Source: Blastopirellula marina (GTDB lineage Bacteria > Planctomycetota > Planctomycetia > Pirellulales > Pirellulaceae). Taken from it: a stretch of 64,000 nucleotides of DNA. The notes beneath the pieces were generated by a model. It saw only the letters and a program-made list of their open reading frames with translations, was not told where the DNA came from and did not search any database. Positions 9,201 through 17,608 of this stretch are shown here, piece after piece. The stretch lies in the NCBI RefSeq assembly GCF_002967765.1, contig NZ_PUHY01000014.1, positions 124,001 through 188,000 of the forward strand, read 5' to 3'. Positions within the stretch are counted from its first letter, which is position 1. Each line of letters starts with the position of its first letter. Position numbers and translations under genes: made by a program.

Positions 9201-9744
9201 CGAGGCAACGGTTGTGGTTACTGTATCCGCACCGAGTGGTGTCGCCAACGAGAACGCGGCTCCGATCAATTCGGTGCCAGGTGAGCAGGCTACTGACAAC
9301 GATACGCCGCTGGTCTTCGATGCAGCTGGCGGAAATGCGATCACGGTTTCCGACATGGACGCCGGTGACGCGATGGTGGAAGTCACCGTCAGTGTCGACA
9401 ACGGAGTGCTGACCTTAGCCAACGGATTCGAAAGTTTCCGCCATAAGCTGCTAGGCTCGATCGATCAGATCAACTCACTGCTCAACGGCCTGGTCTACAC
9501 TCCGACGGCTGGTTTTGAGGGAACGGCGACGCTGACCGTCGTGACTGACGACCTTGGAAATACGGGCTTTGGTGGTGCGAAGGCGGACGCCGATAGCGTG
9601 CTGATTGCGGTGGCTGCGGCAGCCGCGACCGGCGGTGTCGAGGGAAGTGCCGATGCTCCTGCTTCGGAAGGGGACAGTGTCGACTCCATCGTCGGAAGCG
9701 ACGATGATTTGGACGATCTGTTCAATCCTTGTCACTTTGCCTAA
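6250..9744 (+). CDS. Large exported surface protein with tandem 103-aa repeats and cadherin-like domains
   Basis: An 1164-residue acidic protein. The start was set at 6250 because MRFKRPRF...EQLEDRSMLSG is the N-terminal pattern (basic stretch followed by LEDRxMLSG) seen on many giant planctomycete surface proteins, and GGAG precedes it by about 8 bases. In order: an Ig-like domain (about 12-125); a region with QSATITLTNPLDGADE-type calcium-binding-like segments; four exact 103-residue repeats (about 362-773); two cadherin-like VNDAPIATDDAYAT-type domains (about 774-990); a further Ig-like domain; and a C-terminus ending in SDDDLDDLF. Asp-rich loops suggest calcium binding. No membrane anchor or sortase motif is visible. 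Likely a cell-surface or adhesion protein; the ligand is unknown. Confidence 0.85.
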   Translation: MRFKRPRFQSSFGEQLEDRSMLSGTPLDLDLSAVPTQTVFAGETLSFNLGELGATVGEGEGGPGTVMYQLDPDADERPEGMSMTFSGDFQWTPTAEQEGLYSVKIIAVENGNPINADVEELMIDVRVGRPVVDLNGEEQEGVDYDAVFQVEHGPVNVVSGDVSVSDENDDLLQSATITLTNPLDGADEGLSVNVEGTNINVEYSEGSILLTGEDTAENYAQVLQTLTYDNANSDADPTSRIVEISVSDGEYESTVATATIAVNHAPDLQPIEDQSIEAGQSAEVVITATDKNEGDELFLLLDVETPEYVTLTQEPGTWEATLGIAPGADVEPGEYVIRVMSIDQHGMADAESFVLTVSAAANTAPTISSVDDQSIDQDAATDPLAFTIGDAESAVEDLIVSVESDNPALVDPAGIIVTGEGADKTLVVTPLATATGTANITISVSDGEETTTESFLLTVNEVMANTAPTITSVDDQSIDQDTATDPLAFAIGDAESAIEDLIVSVESDNPALVDPAGIIVTGEGADKTLIVTPLAGLTGTANITISVSDGEETTTESFLLTVNQVVANTAPTVTSVDDQTIDQDSATDPLAFTIGDAESAVEDLTFSVESDNPALVDPAGILVAGEGADKTLIVTPLAGLTGTANITISVSDGEETTTESFLLTVNEVVANTAPTITSVEDQAIDQDSATDPLAFTIGDAESAIEDLTVVVESDNPALVDPAGIIVTGEGADKTLIVTPLAGTFGSANVTISVSDGEETTTESFVLTVNEVTASPLAELDSYATDANTPLSVDPAGVLTNDTGDALSVTEVNGDAVNVGNPVELTSGATVTINADGSLSFDPAGKYASLAEGESTVETVSYTATDSSAGTATADVEISITGVNDAPIATDDAYATESDTALSLTVTGVLANDTDVDNGDTMTITAVNGVAEDVGQTVELTSGALLTLNADGGMTFDPNGQFEDLAEPANVSFSYTIADSHGLTSEATVVVTVSAPSGVANENAAPINSVPGEQATDNDTPLVFDAAGGNAITVSDMDAGDAMVEVTVSVDNGVLTLANGFESFRHKLLGSIDQINSLLNGLVYTPTAGFEGTATLTVVTDDLGNTGFGGAKADADSVLIAVAAAAATGGVEGSADAPASEGDSVDSIVGSDDDLDDLFNPCHFA
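7333..8568 (+). repeat. Four tandem 309-bp coding repeats
   Basis: Units start at 7333, 7642, 7951 and 8260, each exactly 309 bases (103 codons), beginning NTAPTI(S/T)SVDDQ and ending SDGEETTTESFLLTVNEV. The units differ mainly at synonymous sites, with a few replacements in the fourth. Confidence 0.92.
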
Positions 9745-9848
9745 GACAACGCCGGCCTAAATTGGCCTCGGCAAAAAGTCACGATCCCTGAGGCGGGGAG
9801 GATTGCATCCGTGGTCCTCCTCGTTTTTGGTTCTTGCTTCCCCTGATC

Positions 9849-10748
9849 TTAGATGTGGTAGACGGCCAGGGCGTTCTCGCGCCACAACCGTGATTGATGG
9901 TCAGCTGACCAGGGCGTGATGATCTGCGTGAGGGCTGCGACCCAATCTTGCAGCGAGGCACCCATCTTGCAGACCGGCCAATCGCTGCCGAACACAATCC
10001 GGCTTTCACCAAACGCCTCGGCGCAATGTTGAACAATCGGGCGCAGGTCGTCCGGGTTCCATTGGTCCGGTACGCGCGCGACGATGCCAGAAATCTTACA
10101 GAATAGATTCTCTTGTTCGGCCAACGTGGCCATGTCTTGTCGCCACTGGTCGGCGTCGTGATCAGGCGTCCCACGCCGTGAATCGTTGCTTGGGAAGAAT
10201 GCTTTCGGATCGGCATTGCCGCAATGATCGAGCACGAAGCGGGTTTGCGGACAGGCCTCTGCCAGACGCGCGGCGTCTTTTAGTTCCTTGGGGCGAATGC
10301 AGAGATCGAACGTTTTGCCAAGCGACCCGAGATAGCGACAGTTCTCGATGAATTTGGGTTGCAAGCAGTAACCAGCGGGCGTACTGCCCCCATGCAGCAC
10401 TTGGCGGAATCCCTTGACCGCGTCGTTTTCGCGAAACTGATCGACGAACTTGCGAAACCCGTTCTTACCAGGATCGGCCGACAGAATCGCGTAGCGAGTC
10501 GTAGTCTTTCCGGAAGTAATCAAGCCAAGAATTGTGTCCGCCTCGCGCTGCTTCTGATCTGCGGCAGCGTCGACTTCCATGTACATCGATGCTTCGATAT
10601 TCAGTCCCTCGGTGGCCTTGGCATATTCCTCGGTCCAGTGTTTACCCGCCAAGGGAGGTCCGGCTCCGTTGAGCCAGGGAAGTTCCAGTTTGGCCAGATC
10701 CCAAAGGTGTTGGTGCGTATCGATAATCGCAGGGCTTGATGTCGGCAT
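9849..10748 (-). CDS. Amidohydrolase-2 family TIM-barrel hydrolase (lactonase-like)
   Basis: A 299-residue metal-dependent hydrolase. The start at 10748 gives MPTSSPAIIDTHQHLWD, where DTHQHLW is the family's N-terminal metal-binding motif. LDHCGNAD (about residue 188) supplies another His, and FGSDWPVC (about 265) carries the C-terminal Asp. This layout matches the sugar-lactone hydrolases (L-fuconolactonase or L-rhamnonolactonase-like) and related decarboxylases. In planctomycetes such genes accompany sulfated-polysaccharide use; here a sulfatase is transcribed divergently 201 bases away. An in-frame extension to 11012 exists but would overlap the sulfatase gene, so it was rejected. The substrate cannot be read from the sequence. 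Confidence 0.8.
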   Translation of the reverse strand: MPTSSPAIIDTHQHLWDLAKLELPWLNGAGPPLAGKHWTEEYAKATEGLNIEASMYMEVDAAADQKQREADTILGLITSGKTTTRYAILSADPGKNGFRKFVDQFRENDAVKGFRQVLHGGSTPAGYCLQPKFIENCRYLGSLGKTFDLCIRPKELKDAARLAEACPQTRFVLDHCGNADPKAFFPSNDSRRGTPDHDADQWRQDMATLAEQENLFCKISGIVARVPDQWNPDDLRPIVQHCAEAFGESRIVFGSDWPVCKMGASLQDWVAALTQIITPWSADHQSRLWRENALAVYHI

Positions 10749-10949
10749 GATCGAGGTAAGCAGGGTAGGGGACGCGAAGGGGGATTTCCGAGCCCGCATT
10801 CTGAAACAGTTGGGCCCCTGCGGCAAGAAAAAATTGGTTGTCTGAGAAAAATGACAAGCGATCTCAAAGGGGGTATGATAAAAGGCCTCTTCGATCACGC
10901 TTCGGCGAACATTCCTCGATTGCCCCAATCCTAGTACGCGAGATTCCCC

Positions 10950-12818
10950 ATGTTGCGATATTTGTCGGTTCTGCTGCTCGTTGTCATCAGTTGCCACTGG
11001 GTGGCTGCCCAAGAGAAGGACGAGGCGCCGCGGCCGAATATCTTATGGATTACCAGCGAAGATAACGGACCGGAGCTGGGCTGTTACGGCGATAGCTACG
11101 CTGACTCGCCGAACATCGATTCGATCGCGGCGAAGGGAATGCGTTACAAGCGAGCCTGGTCGAATGCCCCCGTGTGTGCGCCAGCTCGTACGACGATCAT
11201 TTCAGGCATCTATCCGCCAGCGACTGGTGCCGAGCATATGCGAAGCAATACCGTGCTGCCGGCTGATGTGCATATGTTCCCTTACTATTTGCACGAAGCG
11301 GGCTACTACTGTACGAACAATTCCAAGGAGGACTACAACCTGGCCAAAGAAGGTTTCGTATGGGATCAGTCCAACGGCAAGGCTCACTGGCGAGGTCGCA
11401 AGGAAGGGCAGCCGTTCTTCGCGGTGTTCAATTTCACGACAAGTCACGAAAGCCAACTACGGAAACGTCCGCACACGCTAGTTCACGATCCAGCGAAAGC
11501 ACCGATCCCGGCTTATCATCCTGATACCCCGGAAGTGCGTCACGACTGGGCGCAGTACTACGACAAGATCACCGAGATGGACAAACAGGTCGGCAAGGTC
11601 TTGGCCCAACTCAAAGAAGATGGCTTGGACGAAGATACGATTATTTTCTATTACGGTGACCACGGCAGCGGCATGCCGCGCAGCAAACGTTGGCCATATG
11701 ATTCGGGCCTGCATGTCCCGATGATCGTCCATGTGCCGGAGAAGTTTAAGAAACTGGCTCCTAAGGATTATGAAGTTGGCGGCGAATCAGATCGCTTGGT
11801 CAGCTTCATCGACCTGGCACCAACCGTGCTAAGCCTGGTCGGCATCGAGCCGAAGCCGTGGATGGATGGGGATGCATTCATGGGGCCATTCGAAACTAAG
11901 AACCCTGAGTACATGTATGGTTTCCGTGGTCGAATGGACGAACGGTACGACATGGTTCGTTCGTGCACCGATGGTCGCTTTGTCTATATTCGCCAGTTCA
12001 TGCCGCACAAAATTTACGGTCAGCACATCGATTACATGTTCCAGACACCGACGACCCAGGTGTGGAAGAAGCTGTACGACGAAGGGAAACTGAACGCCGC
12101 GCAAAGTCATTTTTGGGAGACAAAGCCCGCCGAGGAACTATACGATCTGACGACCGACCCGGACGAGGTGAACAACCTGGCCGACGACCCGGCCTATGCC
12201 GATCAGCTCGAGAAGATGCGGTTCGCGATTCATCAGTGGCAGCAGGAAATCCGCGATATCGGCTTCATGCCGGAAGCGGAGATCCATTCGCAGCGTGGTG
12301 ATCTTTCCCCTTACGAACTGGGGCACGATCCGAAGCGTTACCACCTGGCCCGCGTGCAAGCAACCGCCGAAATGGCGGCTCAGCGAAGCCCTGATTTCCT
12401 GCCGAACCTGATGGATGGGCTGAAATCGGACGATATCACGGTTCGATATTGGTCGGCTCTGGGGATCCTGATGCAAGGGGAACCAGCGATCGGCCAGTCG
12501 CGAGAAGCCCTGCGTGGAGCTTTGGAAGATTCGTCGAAAAGTGTGCGTTGTATCGCGGCCGAAGCATTAGGACGCTACGGAAATAAAGAAGACGTGAAGT
12601 TGGCCCTCGATCAACTAGGGGAGATGGTCGACCCGACGAAGAACGGAGTCTACGTGTCGATGCTGGCACTCAATTCGATTGATGCCATGGACGAGCGAGC
12701 AAAACCGCTGGCTGAAACCCTGAAATCGACGCCCGATGGCGCGAAACAAGCGCCACCTCGGATGGGAAATTACGTCAATCGATTACTGCAGGAACTATCT
12801 GCGGAATTAAGCAAGTAG
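10950..12818 (+). CDS. Exported type I sulfatase with C-terminal HEAT-like region
   Basis: A 622-residue formylglycine-dependent sulfatase. A signal peptide covers residues 1-20 (hydrophobic LLLVVISCHWVAA). The FGly modification motif is Cys76-Ala-Pro-Ala-Arg80, and metal-ligand segments are ITSEDNG near 35 and YYGDHGSGMP near 235. After the catalytic domain, about residues 470-610 carry alanine-rich helical repeats of HEAT type (VRCIAAEALGRYG), used elsewhere for protein contacts. It probably cleaves sulfate esters of polysaccharides in the periplasm. No dedicated maturase gene is in the window. The divergent neighbour is a putative lactonase, suggesting a sugar-degradation theme. Confidence 0.9.
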   Translation: MLRYLSVLLLVVISCHWVAAQEKDEAPRPNILWITSEDNGPELGCYGDSYADSPNIDSIAAKGMRYKRAWSNAPVCAPARTTIISGIYPPATGAEHMRSNTVLPADVHMFPYYLHEAGYYCTNNSKEDYNLAKEGFVWDQSNGKAHWRGRKEGQPFFAVFNFTTSHESQLRKRPHTLVHDPAKAPIPAYHPDTPEVRHDWAQYYDKITEMDKQVGKVLAQLKEDGLDEDTIIFYYGDHGSGMPRSKRWPYDSGLHVPMIVHVPEKFKKLAPKDYEVGGESDRLVSFIDLAPTVLSLVGIEPKPWMDGDAFMGPFETKNPEYMYGFRGRMDERYDMVRSCTDGRFVYIRQFMPHKIYGQHIDYMFQTPTTQVWKKLYDEGKLNAAQSHFWETKPAEELYDLTTDPDEVNNLADDPAYADQLEKMRFAIHQWQQEIRDIGFMPEAEIHSQRGDLSPYELGHDPKRYHLARVQATAEMAAQRSPDFLPNLMDGLKSDDITVRYWSALGILMQGEPAIGQSREALRGALEDSSKSVRCIAAEALGRYGNKEDVKLALDQLGEMVDPTKNGVYVSMLALNSIDAMDERAKPLAETLKSTPDGAKQAPPRMGNYVNRLLQELSAELSK

Positions 12819-12911
12819 TTGCCAGCCGGCTCCAACCCATTGCACGGCGCCCCCGTTCGCGGGAATAATGACGTGTCGGAACGCCGTGTCATTGGGAACT
12901 TAGGAGCATCA

Positions 12912-14312
12912 ATGAATCAAGAAGGATTGTCGGTCAAGAAGCTGACGGAAGAACAATCGTGGCTTCAAACCGGCGCGCTTCTCGTGTTGGCTTTCATCGC
13001 GTTTTCCTTCGGCCTGTCGTATGCGCGGGCCGTTCTGGTGCCGTTTACGCTGGCCCTCTTTCTCAACTATTTAGTTGCTCCGGTCGTCGACTTTCAGATG
13101 ATCCGGTTGAAGTTCAGCAAGTTCGTTTCGGTCACACTGACACTCTTGATGGTGGTGTTGGTGTTGGTGCTGATGACACTCTTGGCACTTTCTGTGATTC
13201 AGAATGTTTCCGAAGTGACCAATAACCGCGTCTTTATGGGCAAGGTTCAACAGGCCTTCGAACGACCCGTGAACTGGGCGTTTGGCATTCTTGAACAGAT
13301 GGGCATTGTTGAAGAAGACGAAGGAAGCGGGAACGATGCCCCTGTCCTGCCAGAGACCGAAGACCCGGCCACCGGCAAGCCCGTCATCACGAAAGAGGAT
13401 GCTCCGGACGTTGCCGACGTGAATCTGGAGGCCCAGATCGATCCTCCTAAGAAAGAGCCCGATCCAGAGCCCGTTTTGCCGTTGCCAGAGGATGAGGAGG
13501 CCCCGTCGGAAGATGAAGGGAACGATCCTCTCGGTTTGGAAGATCTGCCAGCTGATGATGCGACCGATGAGGAAAGTGAATCCGATGCATCGGAAGACGA
13601 TACTGGCTTGGTGGTCGGCACCAAGAGTCAGAAAGATCGATTTCGGCAACTCATCACACTTGTGTTGCGACAGATCGACCTGGCGGTTGCCAGTTGGGCC
13701 GGGGTGACACTGCTGAACATCTTAAGCAGCACAATCCTGACGTCCATCTTCGTTGGTTTCATGCTGGCTGGTCGTGATCCGTACAAGATCTCGAAAGGCA
13801 TTTATGCCGAGATCGATCAGAACGTTCGGAAATACATTTCCACCAAGTTCTTCATCTCGGCCGTTACAGGTGTGCTAGTCTGGATTTTGCTATCGATGAT
13901 GGGAATGCAGTTCGCTTCGATGTTTGGGCTGTTTGCGTTCTTTTTGAATTTCATTCCATCGATCGGTTCGATCATTGCAACGTTCTTGCCGCTGCCGATT
14001 GCCTTGGTGCAGTTCGGTGACTCGCCAATGATGGTCGCCGCGGCGATCCTTCTGCCTGGCAGCGTCCAGATGGTGATGGGGAACGTGATCGAGCCAAAGA
14101 TCATGGGAGATGGCCTCCAACTGCACCCCGCGACGATTCTGCTGGCGCTTGCCTTCTTTGGCATGTTGTGGGGACCGGTTGGCATGCTTCTGGCTGCACC
14201 CATCACGGCCAGCGTGCGAATCGTTTTGATGCGATTCAAAACGACGGAGCCAATCGGACGTCTTATGGCCGGTGTGTTGCCGGAAGAAGACGAACATATC
14301 CATCACATGTAA
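12912..14312 (+). CDS. AI-2E/PerM family membrane transporter with acidic insertion
   Basis: A 466-residue integral membrane protein of the AI-2E transporter (PerM/UPF0118) family. The ATG at 12912 is preceded by TTAGGAGCATCA, a good ribosome-binding site. Two to three membrane segments lie at about 25-100, and the conserved block with LFAFFLNFIPSIGSIIATFLP and IEPKIMGDGLQLHP lies at about 340-425. Between them, about residues 135-240, is a strongly acidic, proline-rich stretch (DPEPVLPLPEDEEAPSEDEG) not found in standard members. It is presumably a soluble loop. Some members of this family act as Na+/H+ antiporters, so the transported substance is open. Confidence 0.85.
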   Translation: MNQEGLSVKKLTEEQSWLQTGALLVLAFIAFSFGLSYARAVLVPFTLALFLNYLVAPVVDFQMIRLKFSKFVSVTLTLLMVVLVLVLMTLLALSVIQNVSEVTNNRVFMGKVQQAFERPVNWAFGILEQMGIVEEDEGSGNDAPVLPETEDPATGKPVITKEDAPDVADVNLEAQIDPPKKEPDPEPVLPLPEDEEAPSEDEGNDPLGLEDLPADDATDEESESDASEDDTGLVVGTKSQKDRFRQLITLVLRQIDLAVASWAGVTLLNILSSTILTSIFVGFMLAGRDPYKISKGIYAEIDQNVRKYISTKFFISAVTGVLVWILLSMMGMQFASMFGLFAFFLNFIPSIGSIIATFLPLPIALVQFGDSPMMVAAAILLPGSVQMVMGNVIEPKIMGDGLQLHPATILLALAFFGMLWGPVGMLLAAPITASVRIVLMRFKTTEPIGRLMAGVLPEEDEHIHHM

Positions 14313-14403
14313 GCAGTGCTGGCCCTCTTCGATTTCGTGCTGATTCTTCGTAAGATGAGCTGCCTCGGTTGCTCATGGAAGTCTTGAACGCGAAAGGATA
14401 TCG

Positions 14404-15084
14404 ATGCCCCAGCCTGCTTTTTCCCCTGGTCCCCGCGATCGAACGGTTCGCGATGCAGCGGGCAACGTTCATGCTGTGCCAACCGGGTGGGAATTGCTTC
14501 CCCCGGGCGATGCCGGTCTCACTCGACGTGTCAAAGCGGCTGGCGACCATATGGTGGTGCAGGAGAAAAAAGGGCGTCGCATGTTCTCTCGTGGCGTTTG
14601 GGCCCCAGCGGCGACGATACGGAAAGTCGAGGCAGGCCTGACCGCGGAACGCTCGACCGACGCCTACGCAAAACGCCAAAAGGCAGTCGCCGAAAAGCGT
14701 GAGAAGGTCCAAGAAGAGTACGTGGAAGACTTCTTCGGAGCAGTCGTCAAGTTCCTCAACTTCCATCCAGACTTCGACGTCATGGCGCATCGCTTCGCCA
14801 AAGCGGTCACCAAACATGCGACCCCTGTCGGCAGTGGAACGGTCGCTCGAACCAAACGCATCCCGATCGAACGCCGAGCCGAATCCGCCGTGATTGCCTG
14901 GATGCGGCATCAAACGACCGCCTACGACACGATGAAGATCGCACGCGTTAAAGGAAAACGCCGTGAAGTCCGCCGTATGCTGGCCCAACGCTCGAAAGAA
15001 CTGCTGCAACGATACCGGCAAGGCCGCGAGATCCCCACGGACTGCCCGCTGCGAATGGCACTCGGGCAGAAAACACTGGCCTAA
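14404..15084 (+). CDS. DUF2293-like protein
   Basis: A 226-residue basic, cytoplasmic protein without signal peptide or membrane segment. The C-terminal half carries the pattern AESAVIAWMRHQTTAYD followed by Arg-rich RREVRRMLAQRSKELLQRYR, which I recognise as the DUF2293 pattern. The middle is charged (AKRQKAVAEKREKVQEEY), likely helical. The abundance of Arg/Lys suggests nucleic-acid contact, but no function is established. It ends 5 bases before the convergent zeta-toxin gene stop. Confidence 0.6.
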   Translation: MPQPAFSPGPRDRTVRDAAGNVHAVPTGWELLPPGDAGLTRRVKAAGDHMVVQEKKGRRMFSRGVWAPAATIRKVEAGLTAERSTDAYAKRQKAVAEKREKVQEEYVEDFFGAVVKFLNFHPDFDVMAHRFAKAVTKHATPVGSGTVARTKRIPIERRAESAVIAWMRHQTTAYDTMKIARVKGKRREVRRMLAQRSKELLQRYRQGREIPTDCPLRMALGQKTLA

Positions 15085-15088
15085 TACA

Positions 15089-15679
15089 TCAGGGGCACGC
15101 TCGCTTGAGCCAAGTTGGCGTATGCTTCGCCAGAAAAACGGCTTTGCCCTTCTCGAAACGAGCTAAATAGCGATACGGCGTGCGTAGATCGCTTTGATCG
15201 AAAACGATAACGCGTTCTAACTTGGGGATTGCCAGCTTCAGATTGTTCATGGTACGAGGATGGCGAGCTTTCAGCTTATCCATCGGTACATCGTGTCCAC
15301 CTTGGCTCACTCGCATTGCGACTCGTTGAATGGAAAGCTTGGCGGACGCCAGTCCAACGAAACAAAGTGTGACATCATAGCCAGCTTTGGCCGCGTCGAT
15401 TAAGAATTGAACTTTCTCGCCCACGGGATCAGAGAAGACGGTCTCGAACGCGAAGCTTTCACGTTGAACGACAAGTTGGTCACGAATCTTGATTGCAACT
15501 TTCGCGGCAGCGTAAGGGGCCAGATTCAGTTGCTTCGCCAGGACATCTGCGTTAACTAGTCTAAGCCCAGTATGGGAAACCTGCGAATGGTAGAACGTAG
15601 TCTTGCCGGCGCCGTTCGGGCCGGCAATGGCAACAAGGTGAGGTGGGTCGCCGAGCTGCAATAAAGGCCGGAGGCTCAC
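15089..15679 (-). CDS. Zeta-toxin-like P-loop kinase
   Basis: A 196-residue P-loop protein. Walker A is GPNGAGKTTF at about residues 20-29, then LVNADVLAKQL with the Asp typical of zeta toxins, and RVSQGGHDVPMDKLKARHPRTMNNL, the zeta-family RxxxGGHxVP signature near residue 143. Zeta toxins phosphorylate UDP-N-acetylglucosamine or related sugars; some family members have other roles. The gene begins with GTG, and its GTGA overlaps the TGA of the upstream antitoxin gene, so the two are translationally coupled. Confidence 0.85.
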   Translation of the reverse strand: MSLRPLLQLGDPPHLVAIAGPNGAGKTTFYHSQVSHTGLRLVNADVLAKQLNLAPYAAAKVAIKIRDQLVVQRESFAFETVFSDPVGEKVQFLIDAAKAGYDVTLCFVGLASAKLSIQRVAMRVSQGGHDVPMDKLKARHPRTMNNLKLAIPKLERVIVFDQSDLRTPYRYLARFEKGKAVFLAKHTPTWLKRACP

Positions 15680-16074
15680 GAATGCCCCTTACCTTTCGGT
15701 TTTCGTGCGGGGTTGCCGGTGACGAACTTGCCCTCGACGAATCGGCCCGTCGTTCTGGAACCATCCTGTTCGATGCGGACTAGATAATCTGGATCGTCGG
15801 TCGGTTCGTAATGTGGGAAGGGAAGTTGCTGGAGATGTGTCTCCAACCGAGCTTTTCCTGCGGAAGTATCGACAGTCTCTAAAACTTCCGTCAGCGAAAT
15901 GAGATCTCCACGCTTCCGAAGTGCGAAGACTTGATCGCCGTAGAGCAGCGGCTCAATCGCCTTGCCAAGTTGCGCCCAAAATTCGATCTGGCCGGCAATC
16001 GATCGCTCGGCCAGAGAACTAGTCGCCCTCGCATCGTTGACGAGGGTATCGGAAAGTTTGACAGGTTGGCTCAT
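15676..16074 (-). CDS. ParD-like antitoxin partner of the zeta toxin
   Basis: A 132-residue protein. Residues 1-50 (PVKLSDTLVNDARATSS then RSIAGQIEFWAQLGKAIEP) match the ParD-like family, a ribbon-helix-helix DNA-binding domain. The C-terminal half (YLVRIEQDGSRTTGRFVEGKF) is probably the toxin-neutralising tail. It lies upstream of and overlaps the zeta-like toxin by 4 bases, the order expected of a type II toxin-antitoxin operon. The classical zeta partner is epsilon, so this pairing is unusual. A GTAGCATAATGCTACC dyad near 16084-16099 immediately upstream could be its operator. Confidence 0.75.
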   Translation of the reverse strand: MSQPVKLSDTLVNDARATSSLAERSIAGQIEFWAQLGKAIEPLLYGDQVFALRKRGDLISLTEVLETVDTSAGKARLETHLQQLPFPHYEPTDDPDYLVRIEQDGSRTTGRFVEGKFVTGNPARKPKGKGHS

Positions 16075-16083
16075 GCCTTAAAG

Positions 16084-16099
16084 GTAGCATAATGCTACC
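16084..16099 (-). promoter_or_regulatory. Dyad upstream of the toxin-antitoxin operon
   Basis: GGTAGCAT and ATGCTACC around AT form a perfect 16-base palindrome (GGTAGCATAATGCTACC with one central base shared) 10 bases upstream of the antitoxin start. It is a plausible site for the RHH antitoxin, which would repress its own operon; it could also be a hairpin. Confidence 0.45.
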
Positions 16100-16114
16100 C
16101 GGGCGGCAAATCGA

Positions 16115-16849
16115 CTACTTCTTCTTCCAAATTTTCACGTCGTCTACCCAGGCTTCTTTGTTGACGGCTAGGGAGATGTGGCGTTTGGTGGGGTGAGCTA
16201 TCCCGGGTGATTTCAGTTGGCCGGCTTCTTTGCCGTCGATGGAAACGGTCATTGTGTCGCCAGTGATCGTGATTTGTAGATCGTGCCAAGTGTTGGGTTT
16301 CAACTGAACTGGAAAGCTGGCCGTTTTAGTTTGCAGAAGCTTCATCAGTTCAGGTGACTTGTCGCCCGCTTGCAGCTTTTCTCGATTCTTCAAGTCCATG
16401 CGTCCTGTCTTCGAATCGTTGATGACCAGTTTGTTAAGCGACACGCGCGCTACGCACAGGTGGCCAGCGTGGACGGTCTTCAGTTCTTTGTCTGCGAAGT
16501 CGACACCCAGTTGGTCTCCCTTGTCGAGCTTAAAACGAAGCTGCACTGTACCGTCTTGAAAGTCGACCGGGTGAAAGACGGCCACACCGTGATCGGCCGA
16601 AGGGTAGCGGGTGATATGTATCGCACCATCGACGAGGTCGACCTGCTGGTTACCGGCTGCTCGCCAGCGGCTGTTGGTAGTCCAGCCACCGCCGACTTCT
16701 TCTTTCCCAGGCGTTGGTTCGTCACGCTCGAAGGCGTCTTCGAATTGAAGTTCGCACAACTCCGGGGTGGGAACATCCGCGGCAAACAATGGAGATGTAA
16801 ACAAAACTGTCAGGCCAAGCACAATCAGGGTAACGGGAAAGTGAAGCAT
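16115..16849 (-). CDS. Exported DUF1080-like (concanavalin-fold) protein
   Basis: A 244-residue protein with a signal peptide (start at 16849: [17 protein letters not shown], cleavage after FAA about residue 23). The rest reads as a beta-sandwich domain like the DUF1080/3-keto-disaccharide hydrolase or LamG group: [49 protein letters not shown], and the closing [11 protein letters not shown]. Planctomycetes carry many such secreted proteins near sulfatases. The catalytic activity of this member is unknown. It is monocistronic in appearance and faces away from the CAP protein gene by about 220 bases. Confidence 0.65.
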   Translation of the reverse strand: MLHFPVTLIVLGLTVLFTSPLFAADVPTPELCELQFEDAFERDEPTPGKEEVGGGWTTNSRWRAAGNQQVDLVDGAIHITRYPSADHGVAVFHPVDFQDGTVQLRFKLDKGDQLGVDFADKELKTVHAGHLCVARVSLNKLVINDSKTGRMDLKNREKLQAGDKSPELMKLLQTKTASFPVQLKPNTWHDLQITITGDTMTVSIDGKEAGQLKSPGIAHPTKRHISLAVNKEAWVDDVKIWKKK

Positions 16850-17068
16850 GAAGGACTCTCGTGATAAGCAGAGGGGTGGAACGATCGATCGGTGAGAGCT
16901 GCAGCTTAACAAGTCACTGAAGGGTTCGGTTGTTCGCTGCACGAACTTAAGTTATGCCGCGATTGGCCCCGTATCGCAAGCAATTCTTTTGTCCAAACGC
17001 GAACGAGCGAAGGCGTGGTCTGCCTTCGCTCGTGAAGATTGAAATCAAGTGGGTCGCAAAGCGGTACG

Positions 17069-17608
17069 TTAGTTACCGAAGACGCCGACCCAATAGGTGC
17101 GGCCATCGCGACCGACGGCATAGCCGTAGCCAACTTCGCGGGCACCGCTTAGCAGGATTGCACGGTGACCAGGGCTGTTCAACCATCCGTTGAACGTATC
17201 CGGAATGCTGCCGGCTCCGTACAGAATGATTTCGCCGTAGGGTGCACCTGGGTACTTGTGCCGGCGGGCGCGGGCGACAAAGCCACCATTTACTGAGTGA
17301 CTGAACTGACCAGTGCGGGCCATGTACCAGGCGTGGTCTTGCGCAGCTTTGGTCAACTCGGGGCTGATTCGCTGAGCGTGAAGCTGATAGCGGGCACGAA
17401 CTTCGTTGGAGTGCTTCCACATCTTCACCAGCGTCGGATGCTTGTGCAGAAAGTCATCTTCTGACTTCTGGGCGTCGTCCGACTTCTGGGCTTCGACCTT
17501 TTTGGTTTCCGTTTCCTTCTTGGGAGTCTGGTCGCCAGATTCGGGAGCGGCCAGCAAGCAGGAACTGAAAACAAAGGTCAAAAGCAGGGCGAGGGGGAAT
17601 CGGGTCAT
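17069..17608 (-). CDS. Exported CAP/SCP-domain protein
   Basis: A 179-residue secreted protein. The signal peptide spans 1-20 (LALLLTFVFSSCLLA). A charged low-complexity linker covers about 22-52 (repeated DAQKSED-type units). The CAP domain is 60-179: HSNEVRARYQL, LTKAAQDHAWYMARTGQFSHS, GEIILYGAG and GWLNSPGHRAILLS, giving the conserved His and Glu residues of the CAP cavity. CAP proteins occur in all domains and their bacterial role is mostly unknown. Confidence 0.88.
   Translation of the reverse strand: MTRFPLALLLTFVFSSCLLAAPESGDQTPKKETETKKVEAQKSDDAQKSEDDFLHKHPTLVKMWKHSNEVRARYQLHAQRISPELTKAAQDHAWYMARTGQFSHSVNGGFVARARRHKYPGAPYGEIILYGAGSIPDTFNGWLNSPGHRAILLSGAREVGYGYAVGRDGRTYWVGVFGN

Noticed and set aside
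10749-11012. N-terminal extension of the amidohydrolase
   Set aside because: It would overlap the divergent sulfatase gene and its promoter, and precedes the family start motif DTHQHLW.
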